Part shown: positions 50,887 through 59,690 of the stretch, piece after piece
How positions within the stretch are numbered: the first letter of the stretch is position 1
Layout of the letters: each line of letters opens with the position of its first letter
Assembly (NCBI GenBank): GCA_016716305.1
Contig: JADJWP010000001.1
Span: 186,001-250,000, forward strand
From: Chloracidobacterium sp.
Lineage (GTDB): Bacteria > Acidobacteriota > Blastocatellia > Pyrinomonadales > Pyrinomonadaceae
Length of the DNA stretch: 64,000 nucleotides
Direction: 5' to 3'
Made by a program: the position numbers and the translations under genes
The notes under the pieces: model-generated
The model's input: the letters and a program-made list of their open reading frames with translations, nothing else
The model's database searches: none
What the model was told of the DNA's origin: nothing

Positions 50887-53832
50887 TCACCAGCTGAACC
50901 GAGCCGAAAGCTCAATGCGCCGATTAGCGCTGCCGCCGCCAAAACCGCCGAAGCCGCCAAATCCGCCCTGAGTCGATGTCGACTGGCCGAATCGGCCCGA
51001 CGAAAGATTGCCGACCGGATTTCCGAAATTGACGTTATTGAACAGGTTGTTAAAGAACACGCCGATGTTCAGGTTATAAGGCTTGCGGCCATCGCCGCCT
51101 CCCATTCCGCCCATACCTCCGGGACCGCGACCGCCGCCGCCACCCGGACCGCGTCCGCCCGCCGGAAACCCTCCGCCAGGGCCGCCGCCCGTGCCGGTCT
51201 GTCCGCTAGCGGCAGCCCGGTCTCGCGATGAACCGCCAAAACCGAAGTTCTTGCCGACGCGCATATTGACGCTGAAGAAATTGGGCCCCTGAGCAAAGTT
51301 CCTCGGGACTATTGCGTTCGGGTCAAAACCCGAGACGTCGCAGTATGATCCGGTGAGACCGAGTACGGAGCATCTCGCCCCGAGCTCGGCAAACGTCGGA
51401 CGCTCATTTAGAAGCAGGTCGCCGTTAGTATCTACACCACGCGTTATGTTGAACGGTCGGCCGGTATAAGCCGTGATGAACGGGCTGATCGAGAACTCCC
51501 ACGGCAAAGTGATATTTCCGCCAACGTTGAAGAAATGACGCGAGTCGCCGCCGCTTCTGCCGTATTCATCGGAAAGATCATAACTGTATGCCGGAAAACT
51601 GCCTGCACCGTCAGAATCGCTTTTCGCAAACCCAAGCCGCCAATTTCCCCACAAGGAAACGCGCGGATTGATCGTTGATCGAACGTTGACTATCAATTGA
51701 TTCTGATTCGCGATCCCTGACGATTCGTATTGATAGATATTCCCGGTATCTGGGAAGGGCCGCGGTGCAAGAATACAATTCACCTGTTCCGGACAGATCG
51801 GCGCGTTGATATTTCGGGTACGCAGCACGTGCCACGTTCGTGAACCTATATAAAACAACGATAGCGTCGTTCGCATCGGCAGCTGACGTTCAACCCCGAT
51901 TGCCGCTTGAAACATGTACGGCGATTGCAGGTTCGGGTCGATCGTTCGGATGGTATTCGACTGCGGAAGTGCCGCAAGTATCTGGTCCGTTGTCGGGACA
52001 CCGGTCACCCCATCGACGGTAAACACTGCCTGACCAAGCAAAGCGATCGCCGCGACACGCCGAACCGGATCGGGATCGGTGCTGCTGACGATAAGATTCA
52101 GTTGCTCCGAGCCGTTGAATCGCCGTGCCTGAAGAGTGAAATTCTGATTGAAGCGATCGTAGAAAAGACCAAACCCGCCGCGAACGACGGTCTTGGGTGC
52201 CCGTGCCCCACCGGCACCGGGCGACCACGCGAATGAGAATCGCGGGGCGAAGTTAAGGTTGTCGTTGATGTTGGTCTGGTTTTCGTAACGCAGACCGAAA
52301 CTCAGGGTCAACGCCGGGGTAACACGCCAATCGTCGGTTATGAAAAGGCCAATATCAGTTTGGCTAACTTTCTGTTCAGGGTTTCCGGTCGTTATGCTGA
52401 ACTGGATCGGGATCGCATTGTCAAGTATCGTCTCGCGATAAGAATCAAGGCTGACGAACGTAAAGTTGCCGCCGAAATTGTTCTCGGAACGATCGCGAAG
52501 ACTCGTATTCTGAATCCGGACGCCGAACTTGATCGCATGCTCCGAGTTTTTGCCGAGCGATGTCGTAGTGTAGTTCTGCAGCTCCCACTGCCGCTCTTTG
52601 TTGAAGCTAAGCCCGATCTGGGAACCGCCGCCAACAAATGCCGCACCCACGTTTATCGTTGGGACCGAATTGTCGCCGACCTGCTCGCGGTCGTTGATCT
52701 CGTATTCAAATCGAGTTTCGTTGATCGTCTTTGGATTGATGATCATCGTCTCGGTGACCCGAAATTCATGATTCGACGAATTCGTCTCGAACGCACGCGA
52801 CGGCAACGTCAGATTGCCAACACCCTGATTGTCGGCCGTCTGTTTTGAGTAGCTGTAGCGAAAGACCAGCGTATTCGAATCGTTCAACTGATAATCGAAA
52901 CGCGGGCTGATCGAAAACCGCCTTGTCGGTACCTGAACCTCTTCGCTGAACGGAACCGGGTTCAGGTTCGGATCGAGCACGATCGCGTTGATCACAGCGT
53001 TGCTGTCGACATCACGGTTGTTTATATCCAAAAAGAATGACGATTTGCCCTTTTGCACCGGGCCCGAGATGTTGCCTCCAAAAAAGCGAGTCTGTCCCGG
53101 AGCGCGGTTCGATGCAAAGGGATTGCGTGAGTTAAGACGCGAATCGTTGAAGTTGGTGAACGCACTGCCGCGGAACCGATCCGAGCCGGGCCTTGTCAAT
53201 ATCTCGATGCGACCGAAACCAAGGCGGTCGAATTCGGCCGAAAACGGGTTTTGATTAAGACGGATCTCGCGAATCGCTTCTTTTGGCGGAAGCCGCCCGC
53301 CCGTAAACCCGTCGATGTAGATCTGGCCGCCATTCGGCCCGGCCGAGGGTCCCGCGAGGGCCTGCAAGGCAGCTTCGAGTTCGTCCGGATCATCCGGCAA
53401 AGCCTCGAGATCCTTCTCTTTTAGAACGGTAGCCCCGGCATTGTTCTGCGGATCGGTCGAGACTCCCTCGTCGGTCGAGATGTCAACCTGCTCTTTGACC
53501 TCTTCGACCGAAAGCAAAACCGTCAGATCTTCGCGGCGACCGGAACCTACGGTCACCTCAGTGTTCTCGTAGAGCCCAAAATTCGCTGCAAAGACCTTGA
53601 CCGTATATTTTCCCGGAGCAAGGCCGGCAACCGAAAACTCGCCTCGCTGGTTGGTCGTTGTCGTCCTTTCTTTCGCATCCGACGCAATTACCATGACCGT
53701 AGCGCCGACCACGACCGCTCCGAGCGTGTCCTGGACCTGGCCGCCTATGCTGCCGTTCTGCTGCGCGAACGCCGGCAGCGAAAACGCGAGCGACGCGGCC
53801 GCTGTAAATAAAAATGCCTTTATTGATCTCAT
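50887..53832 (-). CDS. TonB-dependent receptor with carboxypeptidase-regulatory N-terminus (Oar-like)
   Basis: This is a 981-residue protein from the ATG at 53832 (AGGCGG upstream). Signal peptide ends at PAFAQ. Residues about 27-115 form a carboxypeptidase-regulatory-like beta-domain (IGGQVQDTLGAVVVGATVMV). A plug domain follows (about 130-240), and the remainder is a beta-barrel ending in ARFSW, with the aromatic terminal residue typical of outer membrane proteins. Residues about 895-970 are extremely Gly-rich (GGGPGGG, GGFGGFGGFGGG) and flank the last barrel strands. Such receptors import large substrates; the ligand is unknown. Confidence 0.9.
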   Translation of the reverse strand: MRSIKAFLFTAAASLAFSLPAFAQQNGSIGGQVQDTLGAVVVGATVMVIASDAKERTTTTNQRGEFSVAGLAPGKYTVKVFAANFGLYENTEVTVGSGRREDLTVLLSVEEVKEQVDISTDEGVSTDPQNNAGATVLKEKDLEALPDDPDELEAALQALAGPSAGPNGGQIYIDGFTGGRLPPKEAIREIRLNQNPFSAEFDRLGFGRIEILTRPGSDRFRGSAFTNFNDSRLNSRNPFASNRAPGQTRFFGGNISGPVQKGKSSFFLDINNRDVDSNAVINAIVLDPNLNPVPFSEEVQVPTRRFSISPRFDYQLNDSNTLVFRYSYSKQTADNQGVGNLTLPSRAFETNSSNHEFRVTETMIINPKTINETRFEYEINDREQVGDNSVPTINVGAAFVGGGSQIGLSFNKERQWELQNYTTTSLGKNSEHAIKFGVRIQNTSLRDRSENNFGGNFTFVSLDSYRETILDNAIPIQFSITTGNPEQKVSQTDIGLFITDDWRVTPALTLSFGLRYENQTNINDNLNFAPRFSFAWSPGAGGARAPKTVVRGGFGLFYDRFNQNFTLQARRFNGSEQLNLIVSSTDPDPVRRVAAIALLGQAVFTVDGVTGVPTTDQILAALPQSNTIRTIDPNLQSPYMFQAAIGVERQLPMRTTLSLFYIGSRTWHVLRTRNINAPICPEQVNCILAPRPFPDTGNIYQYESSGIANQNQLIVNVRSTINPRVSLWGNWRLGFAKSDSDGAGSFPAYSYDLSDEYGRSGGDSRHFFNVGGNITLPWEFSISPFITAYTGRPFNITRGVDTNGDLLLNERPTFAELGARCSVLGLTGSYCDVSGFDPNAIVPRNFAQGPNFFSVNMRVGKNFGFGGSSRDRAAASGQTGTGGGPGGGFPAGGRGPGGGGGRGPGGMGGMGGGDGRKPYNLNIGVFFNNLFNNVNFGNPVGNLSSGRFGQSTSTQGGFGGFGGFGGGSANRRIELSARFSW

Positions 53833-53905
53833 ATCAAACCGCCTAAATAAATTTGTATCGGCCGCTTTGCTAAATACCAGCAAAAAGCCTCATTAAATAA
53901 AAACT

Positions 53906-55126
53906 CTATGGTGAATCAAATCCATCTAATCCTGGTATCGTAAATCCGCCGCTTTGACCACCGCGTCCGCCCCGCTGGAGCTGGCCCGAAGCCTGAGCGG
54001 CACGGATGAATGGCTCAACGCCCGCCAAAAGCTTGATCGCGGTTATCCTGCTGCCGTCGCCATTCTTCGAACTCGAGACTGCGATCATTTCGCCAACTTT
54101 CAGATCAGACGCGGTGATGTTCGGAAAGCGGTCAAGCATCTCATCGATGCCGCCGCGTGGACCGCCCGGCCCGCCACGTCCGGGTTGTCCGGCGCCGCCC
54201 GGTTGTCCGCCCGGTTGTCCGCCCGGTTGTCCACCGGATTGTCCAGCCGCCGGCGGTTGGCCGCCTGCCGGCCTCATTCCACCCGGTCCGCCCTGGCCGC
54301 CGCTGAATTGAGCCAGCCGCTGAGCCATTTCTTCCGGAAACCGCTTCAAGATCGAAGAAGCCCCGAGTTGTATCGTCACGTCCTTGTTTGTTTGAAGATC
54401 GGTTATCGTGATCTCGTTAGCGGCCGCGTTGACAGCTTTTACGTTTCCTGCAACGGTCTGAAAAGCGCCGGTGACGACCTCTTCTGCGGCAAAACTCAAA
54501 CCGTCAGGACTGCGGTCGCCGAGGGCCCTTACCATGTCGCCCGCCTGTATGTTCGATACTGAACTTGGAACGGTTTCACTGTACCTGATCGAATTCGGTG
54601 CATATCGCTTGAAGATCGCGCCGTCTTTCGGCGTAACGACGATATTCGAACTGCCCATCAAGCCACGAACCTCGACCGTGATCTGTTTCGTATCCTGATT
54701 GATCGCCGCAACTCTTCCTGATATGCCGCGGGTCGCCCATCGCTCGCTTTCCTTCGCTTGCCGCTGAGCGATCTCAGACTTCGTCATGAGGTAAACGGCC
54801 CGCGCCGGGATCGACTTTCGGTCATTCGCGAACACGCCGGTCACAAGCAGCTTGTCACCCGCGCCGATGTCTGAAAGCAACGCCGGAACGGCCGCCTTCA
54901 GGCTCGGATTTGTCGGCGGAACTCGTTTATACTCAGTCTTTTCGGTCAACTGAACCGTGATCTGGCCGGCATCGGTCTTAAGTTCGATCGAGGCCGCACC
55001 GACAGCAACGACTTCGCCGTTCACAACCGACGGTTTGATGGCCGCATCCGAAGTTTGGCCGGCTATCCTCAGGCCAAATGTGAGTAGAAAAAAAGCCAAG
55101 AATGAAGAGTAAATGGTTCGTTTCAT
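53906..55126 (-). CDS. Exported DUF5666-repeat protein with Gly/Gln-rich tract
   Basis: This 406-residue protein has signal peptide ending ALRIAGQ-like near residue 24. Three DUF5666-like beta-modules follow (GEVVAVGAASIELKTDAG; GRVAAINQDTKQITVEV; GNVKAVNAAANEITITDL). Residues about 275-335 are a Gly/Pro/Gln tract encoded partly by perfect 12-bp repeats, and the end is Gly/Arg-rich (QLQRGGRGGQSGG). It lies upstream of the TonB receptor on the same strand, 73 bases away; both share Gly-rich regions and may interact. Confidence 0.8.
   Translation of the reverse strand: MKRTIYSSFLAFFLLTFGLRIAGQTSDAAIKPSVVNGEVVAVGAASIELKTDAGQITVQLTEKTEYKRVPPTNPSLKAAVPALLSDIGAGDKLLVTGVFANDRKSIPARAVYLMTKSEIAQRQAKESERWATRGISGRVAAINQDTKQITVEVRGLMGSSNIVVTPKDGAIFKRYAPNSIRYSETVPSSVSNIQAGDMVRALGDRSPDGLSFAAEEVVTGAFQTVAGNVKAVNAAANEITITDLQTNKDVTIQLGASSILKRFPEEMAQRLAQFSGGQGGPGGMRPAGGQPPAAGQSGGQPGGQPGGQPGGAGQPGRGGPGGPRGGIDEMLDRFPNITASDLKVGEMIAVSSSKNGDGSRITAIKLLAGVEPFIRAAQASGQLQRGGRGGQSGGFTIPGLDGFDSP
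54197..54244. repeat. 12-bp tandem repeat
   Basis: GCCCGGTTGTCC occurs three times perfectly and once degenerately (ACCGGATTGTCC). In-frame, it adds GGQP-type units to the DUF5666 protein; unit-number change would lengthen the tract without frameshift. Confidence 0.85.
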
Positions 55127-55246
55127 TTTGTTACCCTGCTCGTTCGTAAAGTAGTTATATAAATACGCCGCCGCGCACGAAAAGTTGCGGTCAATAAATT
55201 ATGACGTAAAAGATGCTAACGAGGTTTGAATTAAAATGTAAAGATT

Positions 55247-55266
55247 TGTAAACACAACTGTTTACA
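55247..55266. repeat. Inverted repeat TGTAAACA-N4-TGTTTACA
   Basis: Perfect 8-bp arms with a 4-base spacer, located 4 bases after the stop of the 55271 gene (minus strand) and about 120 bases before the DUF5666 gene start. It has no U-run, so it could be an operator rather than a terminator. Confidence 0.6.
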
Positions 55267-55270
55267 GTCC

Positions 55271-56233
55271 CTAGGCGGTCGACCACGAGGTGCGTTGACG
55301 GGCAGTGAGAACCAACCCCACGCCGGTTGCGAAAAGCGCCAGAACACCGATCGTCCAAACGTATGGCAAAGAAAGCAGAAGGGTCCAGAATATTACGCCG
55401 ATCAGGATAGCGATCGACTCAGACCGTTTTCCGGGCCCGGAGAGCTTTTTCTGGATCAATTTTCCGATGCTCACCTGCAAGACGACTCGGCCAAATCCGT
55501 AAGCAAGCATCAGCAACGCGAACGACATCAGCCCGACTATCGCTCCGGCATGATCAGGTAGCAGCCGGAGACTGCCGATCACAAGTATCATGGTCCCGGT
55601 GAACGCGGCGGCACCGATCCCGATGACCTTAAGAGCAGAGAGCTGGAAACGCTCGATCCCACGGCTTACGGCTCCGGGTGCAAGGGTTGCGAACATGAGA
55701 GTGACGATGAACCAAAAGAGCGCTGAAAGCGCCCTCTGAGCAACAAATGCGATCGTAAAGTTCGGGGCAAAGATCTGCGACGGATCCTCGGCCATCTCGC
55801 GAAACTCCTCTTCGAACATTCCGAACATGACGGTTTCCTTGCCCTCGACCCGCAGCGGTTCGCGGCTTTCGGGCTTGTAGCTCCCGCCGATCACGATCAC
55901 TGCCCCACCGATAAAGCCCTCGCTTCTCTGGATTATCGAGCCGCCAATGGCCGCTACGTCGCCGTCAACACGGCCTTCAACGATGATGTCGCCGCCCCAG
56001 ACAAAAACCTCTTTCGCATGTTTACGAATTATCACGTTTCGCCCAAAGGCGATCACGTTCATTTCCGGAGCATCGTCGACGATGAGCGTTCGGTCGTCCG
56101 GACGACTCGAGAGTTGCTGGCCAAACGCGGACGCGGCCGAAACGCCGATCACGACGGCTGCAAGAAGCACGGCTGCCGACGCGAGCGGTTTTTTGATATA
56201 GCGTTGAGTTTTTGATCTAAGACAATGTTCCAC
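55271..56233 (-). CDS. Bactofilin-like beta-helix domain fused to membrane helices
   Basis: The product has 320 residues from the GTG at 56233, which has GAGG five bases upstream; no ATG start is available after the anti-sigma gene. An N-terminal membrane segment or signal (about 15-38, PLASAAVLLAAVVIGVSAASA) is followed by right-handed beta-helix turns (VFVWGGDIIVEGRVDGDVAAIGG) like bactofilin/polymer-forming proteins, and then five membrane helices. It is 7 bases from the anti-sigma gene, hence the third gene of the sigma operon. Role unknown. Confidence 0.75.
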   Translation of the reverse strand: MEHCLRSKTQRYIKKPLASAAVLLAAVVIGVSAASAFGQQLSSRPDDRTLIVDDAPEMNVIAFGRNVIIRKHAKEVFVWGGDIIVEGRVDGDVAAIGGSIIQRSEGFIGGAVIVIGGSYKPESREPLRVEGKETVMFGMFEEEFREMAEDPSQIFAPNFTIAFVAQRALSALFWFIVTLMFATLAPGAVSRGIERFQLSALKVIGIGAAAFTGTMILVIGSLRLLPDHAGAIVGLMSFALLMLAYGFGRVVLQVSIGKLIQKKLSGPGKRSESIAILIGVIFWTLLLSLPYVWTIGVLALFATGVGLVLTARQRTSWSTA

Positions 56234-56240
56234 GATCTCC

Positions 56241-56819
56241 TCAAATGCCGCGCGGCCCTCGGTCGCGAACAAGCCGCCGCGCGATGAAGAACATCGCGCC
56301 GATACATATCGCCGCGGCCAACCAGAGCATTGGCCTGGATGAAACATTGTGCGTAAGGGTCTTGACCACGATGGCGATGCTGAGAGCGACGCTGTAGACG
56401 AAATGAACGGCCGCCGTCGAGACCGCGAGCACGCGGTCGAAGACCGACACGACTCGGGTATAAGGATCGAACGATCCGGTTGAAAAGAAGACTCCGGCCG
56501 CCGCGATCAGCATCACAATACAGATCGCCGCCGCATTCGTCCATTCGCGGCCGTCGCGGAGACCGCGAACACCGCTTTCTGCTTTGGTAACGATCTTCTT
56601 CGTGAAATCAGGCGGCAGTTCGTCGCTTTCACTCTCAAGCGAAGCATCTAGGAAATTGAGAAAATTCTTTTGGCGGTTCAGTTCCGTCCGGCAGGGAATG
56701 CAGACCGAGAAATGAGTTTCGAGCCTTTCGGATTCGTCGGCAGATAGTTCGCCGTCAACATAGGCCGAGATGTCCGATGTCGAGCACGACGCAATGTTTT
56801 CCGGTTTGCTGGGAATCAT
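56241..56819 (-). CDS. Anti-sigma factor (zf-HC2 type)
   Basis: The product has 192 residues from the ATG at 56819; a TTG at 56834 with GAAGAG close by is also possible. The N-terminal zinc-finger motif (HFSVCIPC, with an upstream Cys and His) is the ZAS/zf-HC2 module that binds ECF sigma factors. Two to three membrane helices follow (about 95-115 and 165-182), with a basic C-terminus. It is 45 bases downstream of the sigma gene and would hold it at the membrane until a signal arrives. Confidence 0.88.
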   Translation of the reverse strand: MIPSKPENIASCSTSDISAYVDGELSADESERLETHFSVCIPCRTELNRQKNFLNFLDASLESESDELPPDFTKKIVTKAESGVRGLRDGREWTNAAAICIVMLIAAAGVFFSTGSFDPYTRVVSVFDRVLAVSTAAVHFVYSVALSIAIVVKTLTHNVSSRPMLWLAAAICIGAMFFIARRLVRDRGPRGI

Positions 56820-56864
56820 TTGATCCGAAAACAACTCTTCGAATATCGGCGTGGCCCGTCATAC

Positions 56865-57470
56865 TCAGATACCTGTAAATCCGCGTTCGACGAAGATCTC
56901 ACGCATCATTTCGCGTGCGCGAAAGAGCCTGTTCTTTACGGTCCCGAGCGGAAGCCCGGTCACATCCGCGATCTCGTCGTAACTTAGATCCTGAGAATGC
57001 CTGAGTAAGATCAGATCCCGATATGCGGCAGGTAAACACTTTACCACCGCTTCGATCTCGGTTCGCCACTCGCTTCGCTCGTGTTCGAGCTCAGGCGAAG
57101 GCAGCGAACTTTCGATCTGGAGTTCATACGCACCTTCTGCGTTTTCGGTTTCAATGCTTTGGGTATTTCCGGCGTTCCGACGCATGTGGTCGATAGCCGC
57201 GTTGTGAGCGATACGATAAAGCCAGGTCGAGAATTTGTATTCGCTACTGTAACGGTCCAATGAGTTATAGACCTTGATGAAGACCTCCTGGGTCACGTCG
57301 AGCGCCGCCTCGTAATCGCCGAGCATCCGGTAAACATAGCCGTTGATCGGCCGCTGATATCGCCGAACAAGTTCTTCGAAACCGAGCTCGATGCCGGACC
57401 GTGCCTTGGCTACAAGCTCGATATCTGACGATTGTCGGATAACTTCATTATTTGCGATCGAAATTGACAT
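56865..57470 (-). CDS. ECF RNA polymerase sigma factor (RpoE-like)
   Basis: The product has 201 residues from the ATG at 57470 (the upstream-extended frame to 57575 is not protein-like). Region 2 has RRYQRPINGYVYRMLGDYEAALDVTQEVFIKVY and STWLYRIAHNAAIDHMRR; region 4 has LILLRHSQDLSYDEIADVTGLPLGTVKNRLFRAREMM. It forms an operon with the anti-sigma and the beta-helix membrane protein, likely an envelope-stress regulon. Confidence 0.95.
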   Translation of the reverse strand: MSISIANNEVIRQSSDIELVAKARSGIELGFEELVRRYQRPINGYVYRMLGDYEAALDVTQEVFIKVYNSLDRYSSEYKFSTWLYRIAHNAAIDHMRRNAGNTQSIETENAEGAYELQIESSLPSPELEHERSEWRTEIEAVVKCLPAAYRDLILLRHSQDLSYDEIADVTGLPLGTVKNRLFRAREMMREIFVERGFTGI

Positions 57471-57611
57471 GCAAGAAAGCTCTACGACATTTTGTTCAAA
57501 AATGTTCGCCGATGCAAGCGGCAACGCGGAAAGAGCCATGAACGATGCCGGGGAATGTAATCCGGGTGCGGCCACGGCTGCTCTCGGCCGCGGGTATTTA
57601 CAACCCGTCGA

Positions 57612-58550
57612 TCATCGCCAGCCGAGCGATGCCAACGCTGCCGGAGCGGCGACCGAATCAAATCGAATGCCGCCTGACGAAGGAAGCCGCATACCGACAT
57701 CCTCGGGCCGAAGTATGGTCAATGCGCGTCCGAGTGCCTCCATCGATATTTCGCGGATCTTTGCCGGCACCAGATCGGCGCCGATGGATAAGAAGGTCCC
57801 TAGGGTCAGGTCGCCGCGGTTCTCGGCAAAACGGTCGTTATAGAACATCAAAAGCCTGTAGATCTCGTCGTCGCGCTCGGCCTCGGTGCATGTGACCGTC
57901 CTGATCACGTTCGGTTCGCGATCCCTGATCAAGAACGCCGTAAAACCATCGCTCTGCGAACTGATCAGAAGTGTGTCGCTCGGGTTCCCGTTTGCCAGCA
58001 GCCAGTTCGCCTCGCAAATGGCCCTCGGCAAGATCAAACCCGCCTTCCAGCCAAGTTCCTCAAAGACCGTTTCGAATTCGTCGATCACCGAAAGTTTCAC
58101 TGCGGTAGCGAGAAACCTCGCTCGGCCTTCGGGGTCAGGGGCGATCTTATGACGGCTTATTCGCAGTTGTGCCGCCGGCGTGCCAAAGGCTTGTTCAGCC
58201 TTCCAATCGAGGACCTCTTCGTTCTCAGCCTTACCTTTGACGCCGTTCTCTAAGGTAAGGATCGCCGAACGTGCACTGTTGCTTGGGAGCGAAACGGACC
58301 ATGAACGCTGATTGAGCATTCCGGCCGACGCCGTGGCTTCTTCGAGACTGATACGAAACTGAACCGGACTCGAAATGTTCTTTTCAGTAAAATTGGGATT
58401 GACCAACCCGTTCGGAAGTTCGACCGATGCGGCCTGCTTCAGGCTGAATACGCCGCGAGACTCGCGCTGAAGTGCAACAACCGAGATCGAATCTATTTCG
58501 ATCCCGATCGCGGCCTGCGGATAGTTTGGCTGTGTTAGAAATGAGAGCAT
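57612..58550 (-). CDS. PilM-like assembly ATPase-fold protein
   Basis: This 312-residue protein begins with IGIEIDSISVVALQ and shows an actin/PilM-like layout (LLISSQSDGFTAFLIRD, LPRAICEANWLLANG) with repeated strand-helix units. PilM links pseudopilus or type IV pilus inner-membrane proteins to the machinery. It is the last gene of the operon secretin-pseudopilin-pseudopilin-PilM. Sequence divergence is high, so the name is a structural inference. Confidence 0.75.
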   Translation of the reverse strand: MLSFLTQPNYPQAAIGIEIDSISVVALQRESRGVFSLKQAASVELPNGLVNPNFTEKNISSPVQFRISLEEATASAGMLNQRSWSVSLPSNSARSAILTLENGVKGKAENEEVLDWKAEQAFGTPAAQLRISRHKIAPDPEGRARFLATAVKLSVIDEFETVFEELGWKAGLILPRAICEANWLLANGNPSDTLLISSQSDGFTAFLIRDREPNVIRTVTCTEAERDDEIYRLLMFYNDRFAENRGDLTLGTFLSIGADLVPAKIREISMEALGRALTILRPEDVGMRLPSSGGIRFDSVAAPAALASLGWR

Positions 58551-58590
58551 TTAGACGATCTGTAAATTCGGTCGCGTTTTGGCGGATCGA

Positions 58591-59004
58591 TCAGTAATCC
58601 CGATACTCCTTACCCTCGGCATCAATACCGGTCGCTGTACTCCTGACATTAACAAGGCCCTGTTCTGCATCGGGCGAAAGCGAGTCTTCGCCCTGCACCT
58701 CGTCCCACTCGGCCTTTTCCATGATCGGATCCATCGGGACGTCACGCAGATATTTGTTTTCGACAAGTTCGTCGATCGACCTCGGCAGTTTTCCCTTGTC
58801 GGCGGAGTATTGGTCGATCGCACGACGCATTTGCCAGAGATTTTCTTTGAGCACCGTTTCGCGTGCCTGCTGAACACTCCGCTGATAGGTCGGCAGCGCG
58901 ACCGAAAGCAGAATTATCAGTATGAACATCGCGATCATCAGTTCAAGAAGCGAAAAGCCTCTTTGACCGGAATTTACCTTGGTCGAATTAAGCACGATGT
59001 TCAT
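58591..59004 (-). CDS. Type II secretion/pilus pseudopilin
   Basis: This 137-residue protein has a prepilin peptidase site RG-FSLLEL after a 15-residue leader, followed by the hydrophobic helix MIAMFILIILLSVALPTY. The C-terminal domain has KENLWQMRRAIDQYSADKGKLPRSI and DVPMDPI, as in GspG-type major pseudopilins. It starts one base after the stop of the preceding pseudopilin gene. Confidence 0.93.
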   Translation of the reverse strand: MNIVLNSTKVNSGQRGFSLLELMIAMFILIILLSVALPTYQRSVQQARETVLKENLWQMRRAIDQYSADKGKLPRSIDELVENKYLRDVPMDPIMEKAEWDEVQGEDSLSPDAEQGLVNVRSTATGIDAEGKEYRDY

Positions 59005-59005
59005 A

Positions 59006-59668
59006 TTACCAATCGCTGTACTTGTCGCCGCTCAGCGATATTTCGTCCGATGCCGACCGAACGTCGAAGACGTTGATATCGTCCCACGTATCGTCATCCT
59101 TTGTCTGATAGGATGACCTCAGCTTCCAGTCGGGTTTTCCGGTGAATGGATCGACCGGCAATTCCCGAAGATATACCTTGATCACGTCTTCTGTTGCGTT
59201 CACCTCTGTTGCCTGCGGCGAGTCGCCGCTTATGCCACGGCCGCCCTGAACGTTCAACCCGCGTTGCCGCACCTTTACACCTTCAACAAGAACTTCCAGG
59301 TTTGGCGGATATCGGTCAAGGTTCTCAGCATCGAAGATCGTGCAGTCATCGATCACAACGCGGCTTCGCGGATCGGCCGGCACAGCGGCACCGACGTTCG
59401 GCCGTGTCGGATTGCCCGTCGTGACCGAACCGGTCGGGCAAGCCCCGATCGTGTCACGCTTGAATTCATCGATCGCGTTCCTGATCATTCTGAGGCTTTC
59501 ACGGAGCCTCGATTCCCGTTGGCGTTGAACGGCGTTCTGCGCGAGCGGGATAGTTCCCAGCACAAGAATCGACAAAACCGTAAGCGTGATTATCAATTCG
59601 AGCAAGGAATATCCGTTCGCCCGACGTGCGTCGATCATTCTTATTGACTTGATAAGCGGTCTAACCAT
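59006..59668 (-). CDS. GspG-type pseudopilin
   Basis: The product has 220 residues from the ATG at 59668. The prepilin site NG-YSLLEL is followed by IITLTVLSILVLGTIPLA. The soluble domain has RESLRMIRNAIDEFKRD, then an insertion of about 70 residues (with a Cys pair, CPTGS and VVIDDC, that may form a disulfide) before KVYLRELPVDPFTGKPDWKL, the classic GspG calcium-binding region. It is larger than typical GspG because of that insertion. Confidence 0.92.
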   Translation of the reverse strand: MVRPLIKSIRMIDARRANGYSLLELIITLTVLSILVLGTIPLAQNAVQRQRESRLRESLRMIRNAIDEFKRDTIGACPTGSVTTGNPTRPNVGAAVPADPRSRVVIDDCTIFDAENLDRYPPNLEVLVEGVKVRQRGLNVQGGRGISGDSPQATEVNATEDVIKVYLRELPVDPFTGKPDWKLRSSYQTKDDDTWDDINVFDVRSASDEISLSGDKYSDW

Positions 59669-59690
59669 TACGGATCGGTCGAGCACGACG

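Noticed and set aside
57471..57575. 35-codon N-terminal extension of the ECF sigma factor
   Set aside because: The extension is not sigma-like; the ATG at 57470 gives the normal length.
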